Source: Lasiosphaeria ovina (taxonomy: Eukaryota; Ascomycota; Sordariomycetes; Sordariales; Lasiosphaeriaceae). From it: a stretch of 64,000 bases of DNA. Both the position numbers and the translations under genes were made by a program. Below, one piece after another: positions 1-9,398 of this stretch; within the stretch, counting starts at the first letter, position 1, and each line of letters starts with the position of its first letter. The stretch lies in contig JAULSN010000005.1 of assembly GCA_033439765.1 (NCBI GenBank), positions 2,867,001 through 2,931,000 on the forward strand. The letters run 5' to 3'. Below the pieces are notes generated by a model. It was not told where the DNA came from. It ran no database searches and saw only the letters and a list, made by a program, of their open reading frames with translations.

Positions 1-3000
1 CAACGTGTTATTGTCAATAAGGGCCTGTAGGGCCATATTGGGTGCTGACTTCGTCATCGCATCGGCCGGGTTGTCGTTTCCGTTGATCCATCGGACTTCG
101 AAGATCTCCTGCTTCTCGTATGACTGCCTCATGCTCATGATGTCGATCATAAGCCGCTTTTCCTTCGTTGTGCCTAGTTTGACCAAGCATTCGTAGAGCG
201 AGAAAGAGTCGGTGCATACGATCATCGGGATATTCGGGATGCCTAGCTTGGCCAGGATCATGTTGATCGTTGCGTTGAAACAAATGCCTATATCAACGCC
301 GTTGGCCATAGCGTAGATCTCTGAGGCTAGGATGCTTCGTGTAATCCGCTTGCACTTGGTAGATGACCAGTGGATCAGGTTCCCTGTCATGGTGAAGCTT
401 CCTTCATCCATCTCTTCGTTCGCTAGGAAGATCACGTATCCGATTTGTGAGCTCAAGTCCTTGTTGTTAGCGAATGACGCGTCTACGTAGACAAACAGCC
501 TAGCCGTAGGTAGGTCGAGGGGGATATAGTTGATGCCTCGGTCAACGTGCTCCATCTGCCATTTGATACGCTTATTCATCCTGGCGATATCTTCTTTTGT
601 TGGTTCTTTGTGCTGTGCTGCAGCCGATAGGTCGAACGCGGCTTCAGGCTGACAGGTCGAAGCGATGTAGGCACCTCGTGCGCGCTGTTCGACGTATTCC
701 TGAGCGTTGGTCGCGATTATGAGCTTCTCGCCCTGCTTCTTCTGCTTCAGGGCCAGTGTACCGTCTTCTTGGAAGGTCAAGATGCACCCGTTGAATGCGA
801 GCGGGTTAGCCGGGGTCAATTTCTGTTTCGGTTTGGCTGTGAACTTGGCTTCCTCAATCATCTGCTCCTCCAGGGCTTCAAACCCTGCATCAGTGAGGCC
901 GATCGTATCGTCAGTCTGCATACCGACGACTGCAAAGTGCTCTGAGTCGTTCGACGTAATCAACAGGCATGGATCGTAGGTCGATGTGGTCATATTCAGC
1001 CGGTCCCGGTGATGCTTGAAGTAGGTTGCCCACCAGTGCGTGCCTGCCTCGGCTATGCCGTACAACGGCTTGACGACTTCCATTATTGTCCCTTTCGGGT
1101 AGTTGTGACGGATTTGCTCAGGCAGGTAGGCTAGAATCGTTCGCTGAAGCGCTGTTGTAGACTGTGTGTATGCCTGCGTGATGTCCCGAATCCATAGCAT
1201 CATTCCCTGGCGGATGAGCGAGGGTGCTAGGGCTATCAGGGTCCGTTGGCTCGCTCGTTGGATCGTAGGGCTCTGCGTTAGTACCAGTTCTTTGCCCTGA
1301 TCGCTGTGGCCTTGGATCACAAGCCGGGACTTCTCGTACGGAGAGTCCGTTTCCTTGCCCTTAACCTCGCGGACCATACGCGATTTGAAGATGCGGATGT
1401 TTCCGTACCTCTCCGGGTCGTACTTCTGGAATACAAAGACTCCTCGGCCAATGAGGGCATCGATTTCCTCTTGATCGGAGTGGGAGAAAGGCTCGCCATC
1501 CGTTGGAATCTTCCCTTCCTGGCGAAGCCGTATCGCTAGGTCGTAGTCCTCTACTTCCTTTGCCGTCAGATAGGCTATCGTGAGGGTCGTACCCTCAGTC
1601 ATCGCCGTATCTATAGTAGGGCTCGGCTTCGGCTTATTCTTTGATCCGGGCGGTCGTCCTCGTCGTCTCAATGCTCGGGGTTCTTCCTGTGGAGGGGTCC
1701 ACTCGTCATCCTCGTCGGCCTCGTTGTGAGGGAGTTTTCCACTCTCTCTGAGGGCCGGGGTGGCCGTTGAATCGTCACGGTAGTATGGCTTGACTGATAC
1801 GATACGGAAGTTCGTAGGCTTGCCGTTGACTTCAACCGTACAGGTCTTTTCGTCACGTGCGAGTAGCATATGCGGGCCGGTCCACTTCTCGCCTTCTCGC
1901 CATACCTTTACCTCGCTTTGGAGAGGAAGGTTGAGGGTATCAAGGTTGTTCGGGCCGTTACGTGTGCCTAGGGCATCAGAAACCTGTCTCTTTGCCTTGA
2001 GGGTACGTATCTCTGTCATCGCTTTCCGTACTGCTCTCGCGCGGGCTTCAATGGAGGGAGATTGAGGCGATGATGCGGTCATCCTAGGATACGTTCCGAA
2101 CATAAGGAGGGTAGGGACTAGGCCGTCGGGTCCTGCAGTATCGTTGACTGCCTTGACAGCCATTTGAAGGGCTTGATCTGCCGTCACGTCAAGGCCGTGC
2201 AGGTCTGCCGTGATGACTTTATAGGCTCGGCGGAGCGGTCCGTGATACCGTTCCAGCTTACCGATCGAGTTGTGGGCTTCCACTGGGACTTCTATGATCT
2301 CGATCGATAGGTTGCGGGCGTTATTGACGAATTCTTCTGCCGTGAAGTTGGTTCCTGTATTAGTAACGATGATATCAGGTGGTCCAACGTAGGTATCGAT
2401 CCATATCGCTCGGATTGTATTCCAGGTTGCCTTTGCCGTCATATTCTGGAGGAATCGTGCGGCCTGGAAAGAGGTCGCCTCATCGATAGTATGGATAACT
2501 GGTTTTCCATCGAGATACATAACATCTACCAGCACACGGTAGTTGAAGTCGATATCGTCATGGAGGGTAAATCTGAATCTACCAGGATTGCTGCTATGCA
2601 ACTGGCATTGATGGCAAAACTTATTGATCTTCTCGATGACTTCGTGCTCCAGATCATTATAGCCTGCTCGTGTGAGTACCTTATATAGGCGTTCTACCGC
2701 CGGGTGACCGAATCGTCGGTGTAGTTGGCGTAGCTCTGTTTCCGTGAGGTGAGACCATGCGATAGTGCTCTCGGGATCGTTCAGTAGGAGCCAGGGATGG
2801 CCCCATTTCCGCACGATCGGGTAGCCCTTTCCTTGATGAACCAGGAGATTGAGGATATTGTTGAGGTACACGCCGTGTTTATCTATATTAGAGAGACATA
2901 ATAGAAACGGGGTATTTGCCGGGACGACTTGGAAGTCGATCAAGCCGAACGGGGTCTCCACGGATACCGTTCCGAGAGATATACTCTCTGGGTTATCACC

Positions 3001-3303
3001 GAAGCGTACGCGGTGCTTTCCGGCCGTTGATGTATCGATCTTGGTGCCCGGGATCTCCTTCTGCAGTGCCTTAACTTGGTTCTCACCGGCTGTTGATATG
3101 CCGGCTGCGCCTGTATCGGGTATAATGCCTTGGAAGATCTCTGAGTCATAGCGGCTTTTGAAGTGAAAGAGTGATGCGGGCTCTTCCGGAGGTTGTACAA
3201 ACGGGTTGGCTTCTGTTATCGCGTGCATCGTCGCCTGGTTATTTAGGAGGTTGGCCATCTTGATACCGTCAACTATGCCGTACTCCGTAAAGAAGCTCTC
3301 AAA
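1..3303 (-). CDS. Copia pol: protease-integrase-RT-RNase H (partial, 3' end off window)
   Basis: About 1,101 codons are open from just after the gag TAG to the window edge, in the gag frame. Reading the minus strand in order: an aspartic protease active site PDTGAAG (about 3120-3100); the pre-integrase HHCC zinc site (LRQLHRRFGHP, then FCHQC, about 2730-2605); the integrase core with first Asp (LVDVMYLDG, about 2535), a second site reading VTNTGTNF (2367-2344) and the Glu (IGKLERYH, about 2262-2239); RT motifs RDITQAYTQS (about 1185), KPLYGIAEAG (about 1070) and MQTDDT (about 918-904); and RNase H from VYVDASFANN (about 495). The second catalytic Asp of integrase is Asn. Expression would need read-through of the TAG, or the TAG is a mutation. 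The C-terminus lies beyond the window. Confidence 0.92.
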
Positions 3304-4902
3304 CTATGGTTTGGATGTTTGGGGTTCCTCCGCGGTGGCCCATATATCGAAGTCAGTCTCGAAGTCGCCGGGGTCCATACCTTCGTAATCGAATAGGAAT
3401 GACGTGAAATCATCCTCTTCTTTATCGTTCGCCTGCATATATCGTCGCCACTGGTTGTGCCTTGATCGGCGTTCAGAGATCGGGTGCTTTTTCGACCAAC
3501 AGCCCTGTTTTCCGTATACGAAGCACTTCTTGTTGCTGTTGTTGAATGGTCTGCGGGGGCCGTTATCACGTGGTCCATCATGTGATCCACCGCTCCGAGA
3601 GCTCGCTCGGGAGCCTCCTCTACTAGACCGTCCGCCTTCATATCGTCGATCAACCCAGTATTGACCTAAGTCTTCCTCGTTGACGTTGTACTGCTGTAGG
3701 GTGGTCTTCTCAAAGCGCATGTATATGCCTATGGCGTTCCTCAAATCGGAGACAACGCTCTCGAAGGTGGAAGCTGGTTTCATCGATACCAGCTTGCATA
3801 CTTCAACACCCTGACATGCGTTGAGTAGCTGTTCGGCCAGATCTTCATCTATTCGGTACATGCCTGCGGGCGTTCTGCCTGCGAGTCCTTTGAAGATCTT
3901 TTGCAGCTTGTTGACGAGGATATCGAAGCACTGTGATAGGTCCTTGTCGGGGTTCTCTTTAATGATACGAATGAAGGTCGTAGATCGCCACTCTTGGAGG
4001 TACATCTGACGATCCTCTACAGAGTGGAAGAATGCTCTGGTTCGGTTGATCATCTCGTCAAAAGTAAGGTTCTCCTGTATCAACCGGTCGAAATAGAACT
4101 GTTTGGCTCTGTCCTTGAGCATGACTGAGTACACCTTGTGATACAGCTGTTGAGGGATACCGATGATCTGGCAGTACGCTCCGAAGATCTTGACTTTCGA
4201 GTCCAAAATATCGTAGCGTTCGCCTCCAAACTTATCTTCGTCGGTATACATCTTTGCAAGGTCTGTCAGCATTCGCGATAGCGGTAGTGGTGCCGCGTTG
4301 CTCAGGTATGGAGGTGTGTCAGCTATATCGAGTGGAGGTGTATCGGGGTTGTCTTCCTCAATCGAATTCAGCTTGTTGGTTCCTGCTCGCACGGGGGCCG
4401 GGGTCATCAAGCTTGACTGGGCCCTGGGGGTGCCCTTCAACGGTACCGAGGTTCTCACGGGGTTTGCTGATGATCCGGAAAAGTGCGGGTTCTGTTTTGA
4501 CTGGAACTTCATTCCTCTCTCCTCGCTGTATAGTTCAACCTCCTCTTCTGGCCACTCGGGGGCCTTCTTTCCCTGGGCTAGTATGAAGAGCTGCTGTGAT
4601 ATGATGCCTTCGTTGTTGATGTAGATACCATGATCTTTGAGGAAGTATTTGAGGTTGGTACGGAGGGTCTTGTCGAGGGTTTTGAAGTGGGCTTCGGTCC
4701 AGTCGATGAAGTCGGTCCGGAAGGCTGCGAACAAGGTTTGGTCTCGTAGTTCCTGGTTATCGTAGATCTCGATGCAGTCGATCAGGTAGGTGTTGAGCCT
4801 CTTTGGCGTAGCCTGTTGTTCATCTGTAGGGTCGAAGTCCTTCCCTTCCCAGGTCGGGTCGGTAATGCTGATGACGCGGGCGCTAGTACGTAGGCTCGTC
4901 AT
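3304..4902 (-). CDS. Copia gag (nucleocapsid) polyprotein portion
   Basis: This 532-residue frame is the gag part of the copia element. Gag packages the element RNA into cytoplasmic particles. The N-terminal two thirds is a helical capsid-like region. An Arg/Gly/Ser-rich stretch at about residues 425-455 precedes a zinc-knuckle-like motif near residue 462 (CFVYGKQGCWSKKH). The usual CX2C pair is broken here because the second Cys is Tyr (codon 3516-3514). TGC to TAC is a C-to-T change at CpA on the opposite strand, a RIP-type lesion. The ATG at 4902 is the first in the frame. The frame ends at TAG 3306-3304 and continues in phase into pol, so gag may originally have been part of one gag-pol frame. 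Confidence 0.9.
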   Translation of the reverse strand: MTSLRTSARVISITDPTWEGKDFDPTDEQQATPKRLNTYLIDCIEIYDNQELRDQTLFAAFRTDFIDWTEAHFKTLDKTLRTNLKYFLKDHGIYINNEGIISQQLFILAQGKKAPEWPEEEVELYSEERGMKFQSKQNPHFSGSSANPVRTSVPLKGTPRAQSSLMTPAPVRAGTNKLNSIEEDNPDTPPLDIADTPPYLSNAAPLPLSRMLTDLAKMYTDEDKFGGERYDILDSKVKIFGAYCQIIGIPQQLYHKVYSVMLKDRAKQFYFDRLIQENLTFDEMINRTRAFFHSVEDRQMYLQEWRSTTFIRIIKENPDKDLSQCFDILVNKLQKIFKGLAGRTPAGMYRIDEDLAEQLLNACQGVEVCKLVSMKPASTFESVVSDLRNAIGIYMRFEKTTLQQYNVNEEDLGQYWVDRRYEGGRSSRGGSRASSRSGGSHDGPRDNGPRRPFNNSNKKCFVYGKQGCWSKKHPISERRSRHNQWRRYMQANDKEEDDFTSFLFDYEGMDPGDFETDFDIWATAEEPQTSKP

Positions 4903-5256
4903 CGTGCTTGTCTTTGTCGAGGGACCTTGATCAGCTGAGTAGGGTCAAGCCTTTCTTTCTAGCTGGTTAGATCCTTCGCGAGGGGTTGTTTGCGTGATGG
5001 ACGCAGATAGCCAAGTAGGGCGCAAGGCCTTTCTTTCGACTACCCTTGAGGTCTTCGTCTCGGTTGTCCCGTACGTTGAAGAGTCTCTCTCGCGCTCGTA
5101 GTCCTGCGTTCAATTGAGCTTTCTACGTATTCAGTGCTCTCTCGAATGCAGTCCTTCGTGCCGCTTCCTGTCCAGCGATCGTGGGGACCACGATCACTGC
5201 CGCTGTCGGACTCCTTGCTGTTCTGCGGTTAACCTGGTCGGTCAACCACTGATCAG

Positions 5257-5560
5257 TGTTGGAATGACAAGGTCATTCAGAATAGTCACTATAGTAACCG
5301 TTGCGAAAGGGTGGTTGGGAGATTCGTGGTATGTTCATTTATCTCTTCTCTGTTCACTAGGGTTACAGGGTGCTTGGTGTTTTTGGGGGAGTGGGCTGTC
5401 CACAGGGTGGATGGTCCGTGCACACTAAGGTCACGTGCTAGGGCAGGTGACCCGTGTGTCCGGGCCAGGCCCACTATTCTTCCTGACTGACCAATCAGGG
5501 CTATGCGGCCCGCCGAGCCGCCTCAGCCTCCGTAACTCTGATTGATCGGTTATTCCTACA
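5257..5560 (-). repeat. 5' LTR of the copia element
   Basis: In element orientation the 304-bp block begins TGTAGGAAT and ends ATTCCAACA, a nine-base terminal inverted repeat with one mismatch and the TG...CA ends usual for LTRs. It lies immediately outside the gag leader. The 3' LTR partner needed to prove the boundaries is off the window, so the ends are inferred from the terminal motif and from the way the flanking repeat resumes exactly at 5561. Confidence 0.75.
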
Positions 5561-5761
5561 GACGTGTTATAGATTAAGCGCGAGGTCGATAACCATAAGG
5601 TAATTTTCTATGAAAAAGACTTAGAATGCTCAAGAGTGGCTAGAGAATACGTTTTATATTAAACTTTATGAGATATCAATATCTGTGGAATTTTTAGTAG
5701 GTTAGAAGTCTAAGTACCTATCATTTTTTTCGGCATGGCGGGGTTTTCGCCACGCAGGGAC
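5561..5761. repeat. Dispersed repeat copy A (interrupted by the copia insertion)
   Basis: This 201-bp block aligns along its length with 8976-9177. Shared landmarks are GACGT at the start, GGCTAGAGAATACG in the middle, AAGTACCT and the terminal CGCAGGGAC. It begins exactly at the outer edge of the copia LTR, so copia inserted into a longer copy of this repeat and the rest lies left of the window. Copy A is more AT-rich than copy B, and several differences are C/T or G/A transitions (for example GATATCAATAT against GATATCGATAT), as RIP would give. The family is not recognised; it could be the end of a DNA transposon or LINE, or a solo LTR. Confidence 0.75.
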
Positions 5762-5938
5762 CTTGGCTGTATTATGTTCGGCGTTGAGCCCAACTGATTA
5801 TTGCGTTTTGAGGTCTTATCTCCGATCGCCGTCCGATAAGGAGGGGCAACCCAGTTGACCACGTGCCATTGCAACCACCGCCCTGTAAGGAAAGAGCACC
5901 CCAAGCACGTGCGCACACCTTTGTGTACGCCCACCACC

Positions 5939-6380
5939 TGTCACCAACTGGCCAGACCACTGCCAGTTGGCACAGCTACTACCGTCACAAGGAACGGAGC
6001 CCCTGAGCATGTATATAAGCAGCGGCCCTCGCCCACCTTCCTTTGCGAGGGCCAGGTTGAAGTCTTACACCAATGCCACTCATTGCTCGCCCTTCTTCTT
6101 GCCTACATTGTGACCACCTTGATCAGGCGTACCTGCCCTCTCTTACACGCCCCTCCGGCGCCAACTCAGCTTTGCGCTTGTGTTTGGGCTGTGCTGGAGC
6201 CTTACATCAAGTCTCTCGTAGGGACTCTGCGCTTGGTACACTAAGGTGGCTAAATCATAGAGGTACGAGGGTAATATATTTCTTCGGAGTCTGGTTGCAG
6301 AACCAGGACTCTCCGTCTCCTCTTGAGCCTCGTTCCGGTACCACCAAGCGGCGTATTGATCTGTTGCCCGTTACGACATA
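5939..6380. repeat. Structured, LTR-like intergenic stretch
   Basis: This stretch lies between repeat copy A and the 3' end of the HET gene. It holds a TATATAAG box at 6012-6019, a perfect 9-bp hairpin just after it (GGCCCTCGC 6024-6032 with GCGAGGGCC 6045-6053), and a second hairpin (6287-6296 with 6301-6311, one bulged base). It ends GTTACGACA, nine bases before the HET stop codon. A TATA box followed by a structured leader, with TGT/ACA-like edges, would suit a solo LTR. No second copy is visible, so the edges and the class are guesses. Short open frames here show no recognisable protein. Confidence 0.3.
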
Positions 6381-6388
6381 AACACACA

Positions 6389-8242
6389 TCATTCCAATAC
6401 CTTCCATTCCCCGGTGCTTTTAACACTGACTTCTAGCCGATATCGTGGATGCTGGCCATCACCTTCCGCCATTACTTGAACGCGTACGTGCATCCCAAAC
6501 TCGGACATGATGTCTTTGCTGCTCTTTTCGTCCGTTTTCGTGGCGCCGGGCTGGACGTGTGCGCGTTTCTCTTTCCGCGGCGTGAAAGTCTCCTCCCACG
6601 TCATAATCCTTCTCGGCAGGTATATCGCTCTGATACTTTCCATCACAACCCCTATGCCGCGGTTTTGCTGGTGCGAGAGCAAGGTGCTGATCGTTTTGCC
6701 GTCCTCAGACGACGTGTCATGCACCGACAACCAAGGGCGATGTGAAGACCCTCCACCATCATGCAGCCCAAGGAGGATGAAGAAATGTGGCCAATGCCAT
6801 TCGTGCGTATCGTTGTAGAAGACAAGAGAACCCGGAGGCGCCGGTTCCTCGCCAACTTTGGGTTTAAGTGCACACTTACAGTAGTTACTGAAGTGCATTC
6901 TACTTTTCTGCTTTAGAGCTCCCCAGAGACAAAGTCTCAGGACTCCAGTAAAATGCTTACTGCCGTCCGTCATAAAAGACCATGAGCGTTTGTCCCAGAG
7001 ATGGTGAGGACAGGCATGGTAGAACTCCGCCCCATAGGCATCCGGAAGACTCTTAACAAGGGTTAGCTGGAAAGGTTGTGAGAGGTTACTTTCAAGTGTC
7101 CGAGACTCTCGCTCGCTAATTGACTTTGCAACGTAGAGAGACAGGGGCTTAGTCGATGCCATCCCGTCAGGAGAGACAAGGGCCAGACCGGCGGCATGAC
7201 GGGCGTAGCCTGTCGGTGTGCGCACTAGTCGTATGAAGACTGGGTTGTGCTGCCCGCTGGCGAGCTGATTCCGACCGTCGTAGCACTGGAGGCCGAGAAG
7301 ATAATCCTTCATCCCGTCGATCTCACTCTCGATCACGGTCGCGGTAAGTCGGATTCCCTTGTTTGTGATGGTGTATTCATCGTTCTGCCAGGCGGGGCCG
7401 AGAGCACTCTTGATATGGCTACACCGCTTAAACTCTCGCGGGGATTCCGCCATCAGCCCACGGTACTTGAGTCCCACGAACCGCTCATCGTGGGCCGTCC
7501 ACGCGAAGAGCGACAGGTCGTTGTTGTCTTGTGCGATGGCTTCCTGGAGCCGGATAAAAGCTCGAGTGCCTTCGCCGTAGATCAGAGGCAGGTGGACGTT
7601 GAAGATGCCAAACAGGCAGTAGGCGAGGTCTTCCTCTCGCGTCGTTTGCCTTTTCGCGGCCCACGACATGCGCCGGGCAACGGGGATGGTGGGCAGCAGG
7701 CTGCTATCCGCAAGGACCTCCTCGTCGATCTTGGTAATGGCGTATAGCGTTTGCCGTAACGACGCCTTGTCACCCCTGCGCTTCCAGCTGCGGTCGTAGA
7801 ACTGAATATGGCGGGATGCGATGAGCTCTTGAAGAGTCCATCCTCTGCGGAACCATTTATATTTGGTCAGCTTCAGCACGTCGTGGATATCGCGACCATC
7901 ATCCTCCTCGAGATCGGAGAGATAGACGTAGCAGACAGCTGCCTCCTGGTACCACTTGAACATGGAGTTGATGGCTTCGGTCAGCTCGGCGCTGCTGGTT
8001 TTGTCGATGCAGCAGGTGTCGACCCAGGCATATGGAATCCTTTGCTCTGAAGCGAGTTCGCAGGTCTTGCGAATCTTGGCAAAGCGTTCGTGCGCGATGT
8101 CTCCGGTTGAAGACTGGAACTTGAAATCCTGGTGGGAAGGCTCGGAGTCACCGCGCCAGGTGTGGGACAACACGGCGTAGCCGAAATTCCCTAGATGCTC
8201 CACATATTCCAGCTTGAGATTGCTTGTGTTGATAAGCCACAT
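6389..8242 (-). CDS. HET-domain (heterokaryon incompatibility) protein
   Basis: This is a 617-residue intronless protein of the fungal HET family, which takes part in non-self recognition and regulated cell death after hyphal fusion. The HET domain fills about residues 20-165. The hallmark blocks are YAVLSHTW (about 23-30), the Cys-rich PYAWVDTCCIDK (about 70-81), and the WFRRGWTLQELIAS block (about 129-143). The following segment carries the RMSWAAKRQTTREEDLAYCLFGIFNVHLPLIYGEG-like region commonly seen after HET in HET-E/D/R-type proteins. No NACHT or WD40 repeats follow, so this is a stand-alone HET protein with a C-terminal region I cannot assign. The ATG at 8242 gives the typical family N-terminus (MWLINTSNLKLE). 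The gene sits between two copies of a dispersed repeat and beside a copia element, a common setting for variable HET genes. Its target partner is unknown. Confidence 0.9.
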   Translation of the reverse strand: MWLINTSNLKLEYVEHLGNFGYAVLSHTWRGDSEPSHQDFKFQSSTGDIAHERFAKIRKTCELASEQRIPYAWVDTCCIDKTSSAELTEAINSMFKWYQEAAVCYVYLSDLEEDDGRDIHDVLKLTKYKWFRRGWTLQELIASRHIQFYDRSWKRRGDKASLRQTLYAITKIDEEVLADSSLLPTIPVARRMSWAAKRQTTREEDLAYCLFGIFNVHLPLIYGEGTRAFIRLQEAIAQDNNDLSLFAWTAHDERFVGLKYRGLMAESPREFKRCSHIKSALGPAWQNDEYTITNKGIRLTATVIESEIDGMKDYLLGLQCYDGRNQLASGQHNPVFIRLVRTPTGYARHAAGLALVSPDGMASTKPLSLYVAKSISERESRTLESNLSQPFQLTLVKSLPDAYGAEFYHACPHHLWDKRSWSFMTDGSKHFTGVLRLCLWGALKQKSRMHFSNYCKCALKPKVGEEPAPPGSLVFYNDTHEWHWPHFFILLGLHDGGGSSHRPWLSVHDTSSEDGKTISTLLSHQQNRGIGVVMESIRAIYLPRRIMTWEETFTPRKEKRAHVQPGATKTDEKSSKDIMSEFGMHVRVQVMAEGDGQHPRYRLEVSVKSTGEWKVLE

Positions 8243-8975
8243 GACTGCAACTCAAACTTGCAGGCAGTTGACTGGTAGCGCGACGCTATGTAACGGCTAA
8301 GGCCTTGATATTGACTGGTGTCGTCGAGAAGAGAGTGGAGGAAAGCGGAAAAAGAATATGTCTGGAATTTCTTGACCCAGTCTGCGAGAGGTGCTCAGTC
8401 AGGCCTTCCGGAGATAAGGAGGAATATTAGCTTTACCAATCCAGGCGGCTACACTGATTAGAATGTGGCGCCGACCGTTCTTGGCCCCAGTAACAAGAGG
8501 CCAGTGAATGGCCATGGGCAGTCACTCTGGCCTAGAAAACGGGGTCGAATCATACAGTACGATGGTGTTGGTGCTTGGCTCCAAATACTTGCGATCGCTT
8601 GATGGTGGAGGCAGTGGTTTCAGGTGAGGGGTTAGTAAAATGCTGCCTGAGGCAGAAGTTTCACCAGATGAGCTTGCCTGAGATCACGTGACTGTGTACT
8701 TTGGCACCAGCCACAGTCTACATCAGCCGCATGAAGAGGCCGTTGTGTAAATTATTTCGCACTAACCAAAATCGTCACTTGCTTTGATCCGATGTACTGA
8801 TCTGCGTGGCGATTGCGTAAAGATCTGAACACTGCAACAGCCACAAGGCTCAGAACAATTCCTGGCGTAGTAGGGAGGTCCTATAGCTTGGATGTAATAT
8901 TTTAATAAGTATTTTGGGTGATAGGAGCTTTATGGTGGAAGCGTGTTAGAGGAACTCTCTTTTGGGGTAAATGGA
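8243..8975. other. Intergenic, upstream of the HET gene
   Basis: No coding sequence or RNA gene is recognised in this stretch. It presumably contains the HET promoter and the portion of the dispersed repeat that lies outside the part shared with copy A. Confidence 0.5.
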
Positions 8976-9177
8976 GACGTTGTATAGACCAGGTACGAGG
9001 AGGGCAGTGTTAAGGTAAAATTTTAGTAGGAGGGGCTTAGGATGCTCAATAGTGGCTAGAGAATACGATCTATGTAAAAATTTAGGAGATATCGATATGT
9101 ATAGAATTTTTGATGTGCCGAAAGTCGAAGTACCTGTGATTTTTTCCGGTACGGAGGGTTTTTCGGCACGCAGGGAC
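8976..9177. repeat. Dispersed repeat copy B
   Basis: This is the second copy of the repeat at 5561-5761, in the same orientation, starting GACGT and ending CGCAGGGAC. It contains an internal inverted repeat, GTGCCGAAA near 9115 against TTTCGGCAC near 9161, which could form a stem around the conserved AAGTACCT. Copy B keeps more CpG than copy A. Just beyond it, GTTAGG and CCTAAC (about 9206-9224) form another small stem. Confidence 0.75.
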
Positions 9178-9398
9178 GGACGTTAGCCAAGTAACGTTAG
9201 GATCGAACCCTAACCCTTGCCGCCATCGGAAGGGCGTAGCGTCAAAGTGTTTAAACTGATTACAGCCAACTCAAGCAAGTCAAGTGGAAATGGGGCACGT
9301 CACCAACCGCCAGACACAACACATATCACCAGGTACATTGTTTGCGCGCGCAGCAGCGATGTAATCGAAATCTTTCTTGCCACTCTACTGCCTTGACG

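Larger units (their letters stand above)
1..5560 (-). mobile_element. Ty1/copia LTR retrotransposon, 3' part off window
   Basis: The element reads on the minus strand from a 5' LTR (5257-5560) through a leader of about 350 bp, gag (3304-4902) and then protease, integrase, reverse transcriptase and RNase H in copia order. It runs off the window inside or just after RNase H, so the 3' LTR is not visible. Apart from one TAG between gag and pol, the frame is open from 4902 to position 1, so this copy is young or lightly damaged. The leader holds two imperfect direct copies of about 30 bp (near 4933-4962 and 5010-5040). The five bases outside the LTR (GACGT, 5561-5565) are the expected target-site duplication; the partner copy would lie left of the window. 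Lesions at three sites (the TAG, a zinc-knuckle Cys and the integrase active site) are all CpA-to-TpA type changes, typical of RIP. Confidence 0.93.

Noticed and set aside
8500..8570. GGTCGAATC as part of a tRNA upstream of the HET gene
   Set aside because: No A box at the right distance and no pairing acceptor stem.
9200..9230. B-box-like GGATCGAACCC near repeat copy B as a tRNA gene
   Set aside because: The only A-box-like sequence lies too close and no cloverleaf can be drawn; it is better explained as a small stem GTTAGG/CCTAAC.
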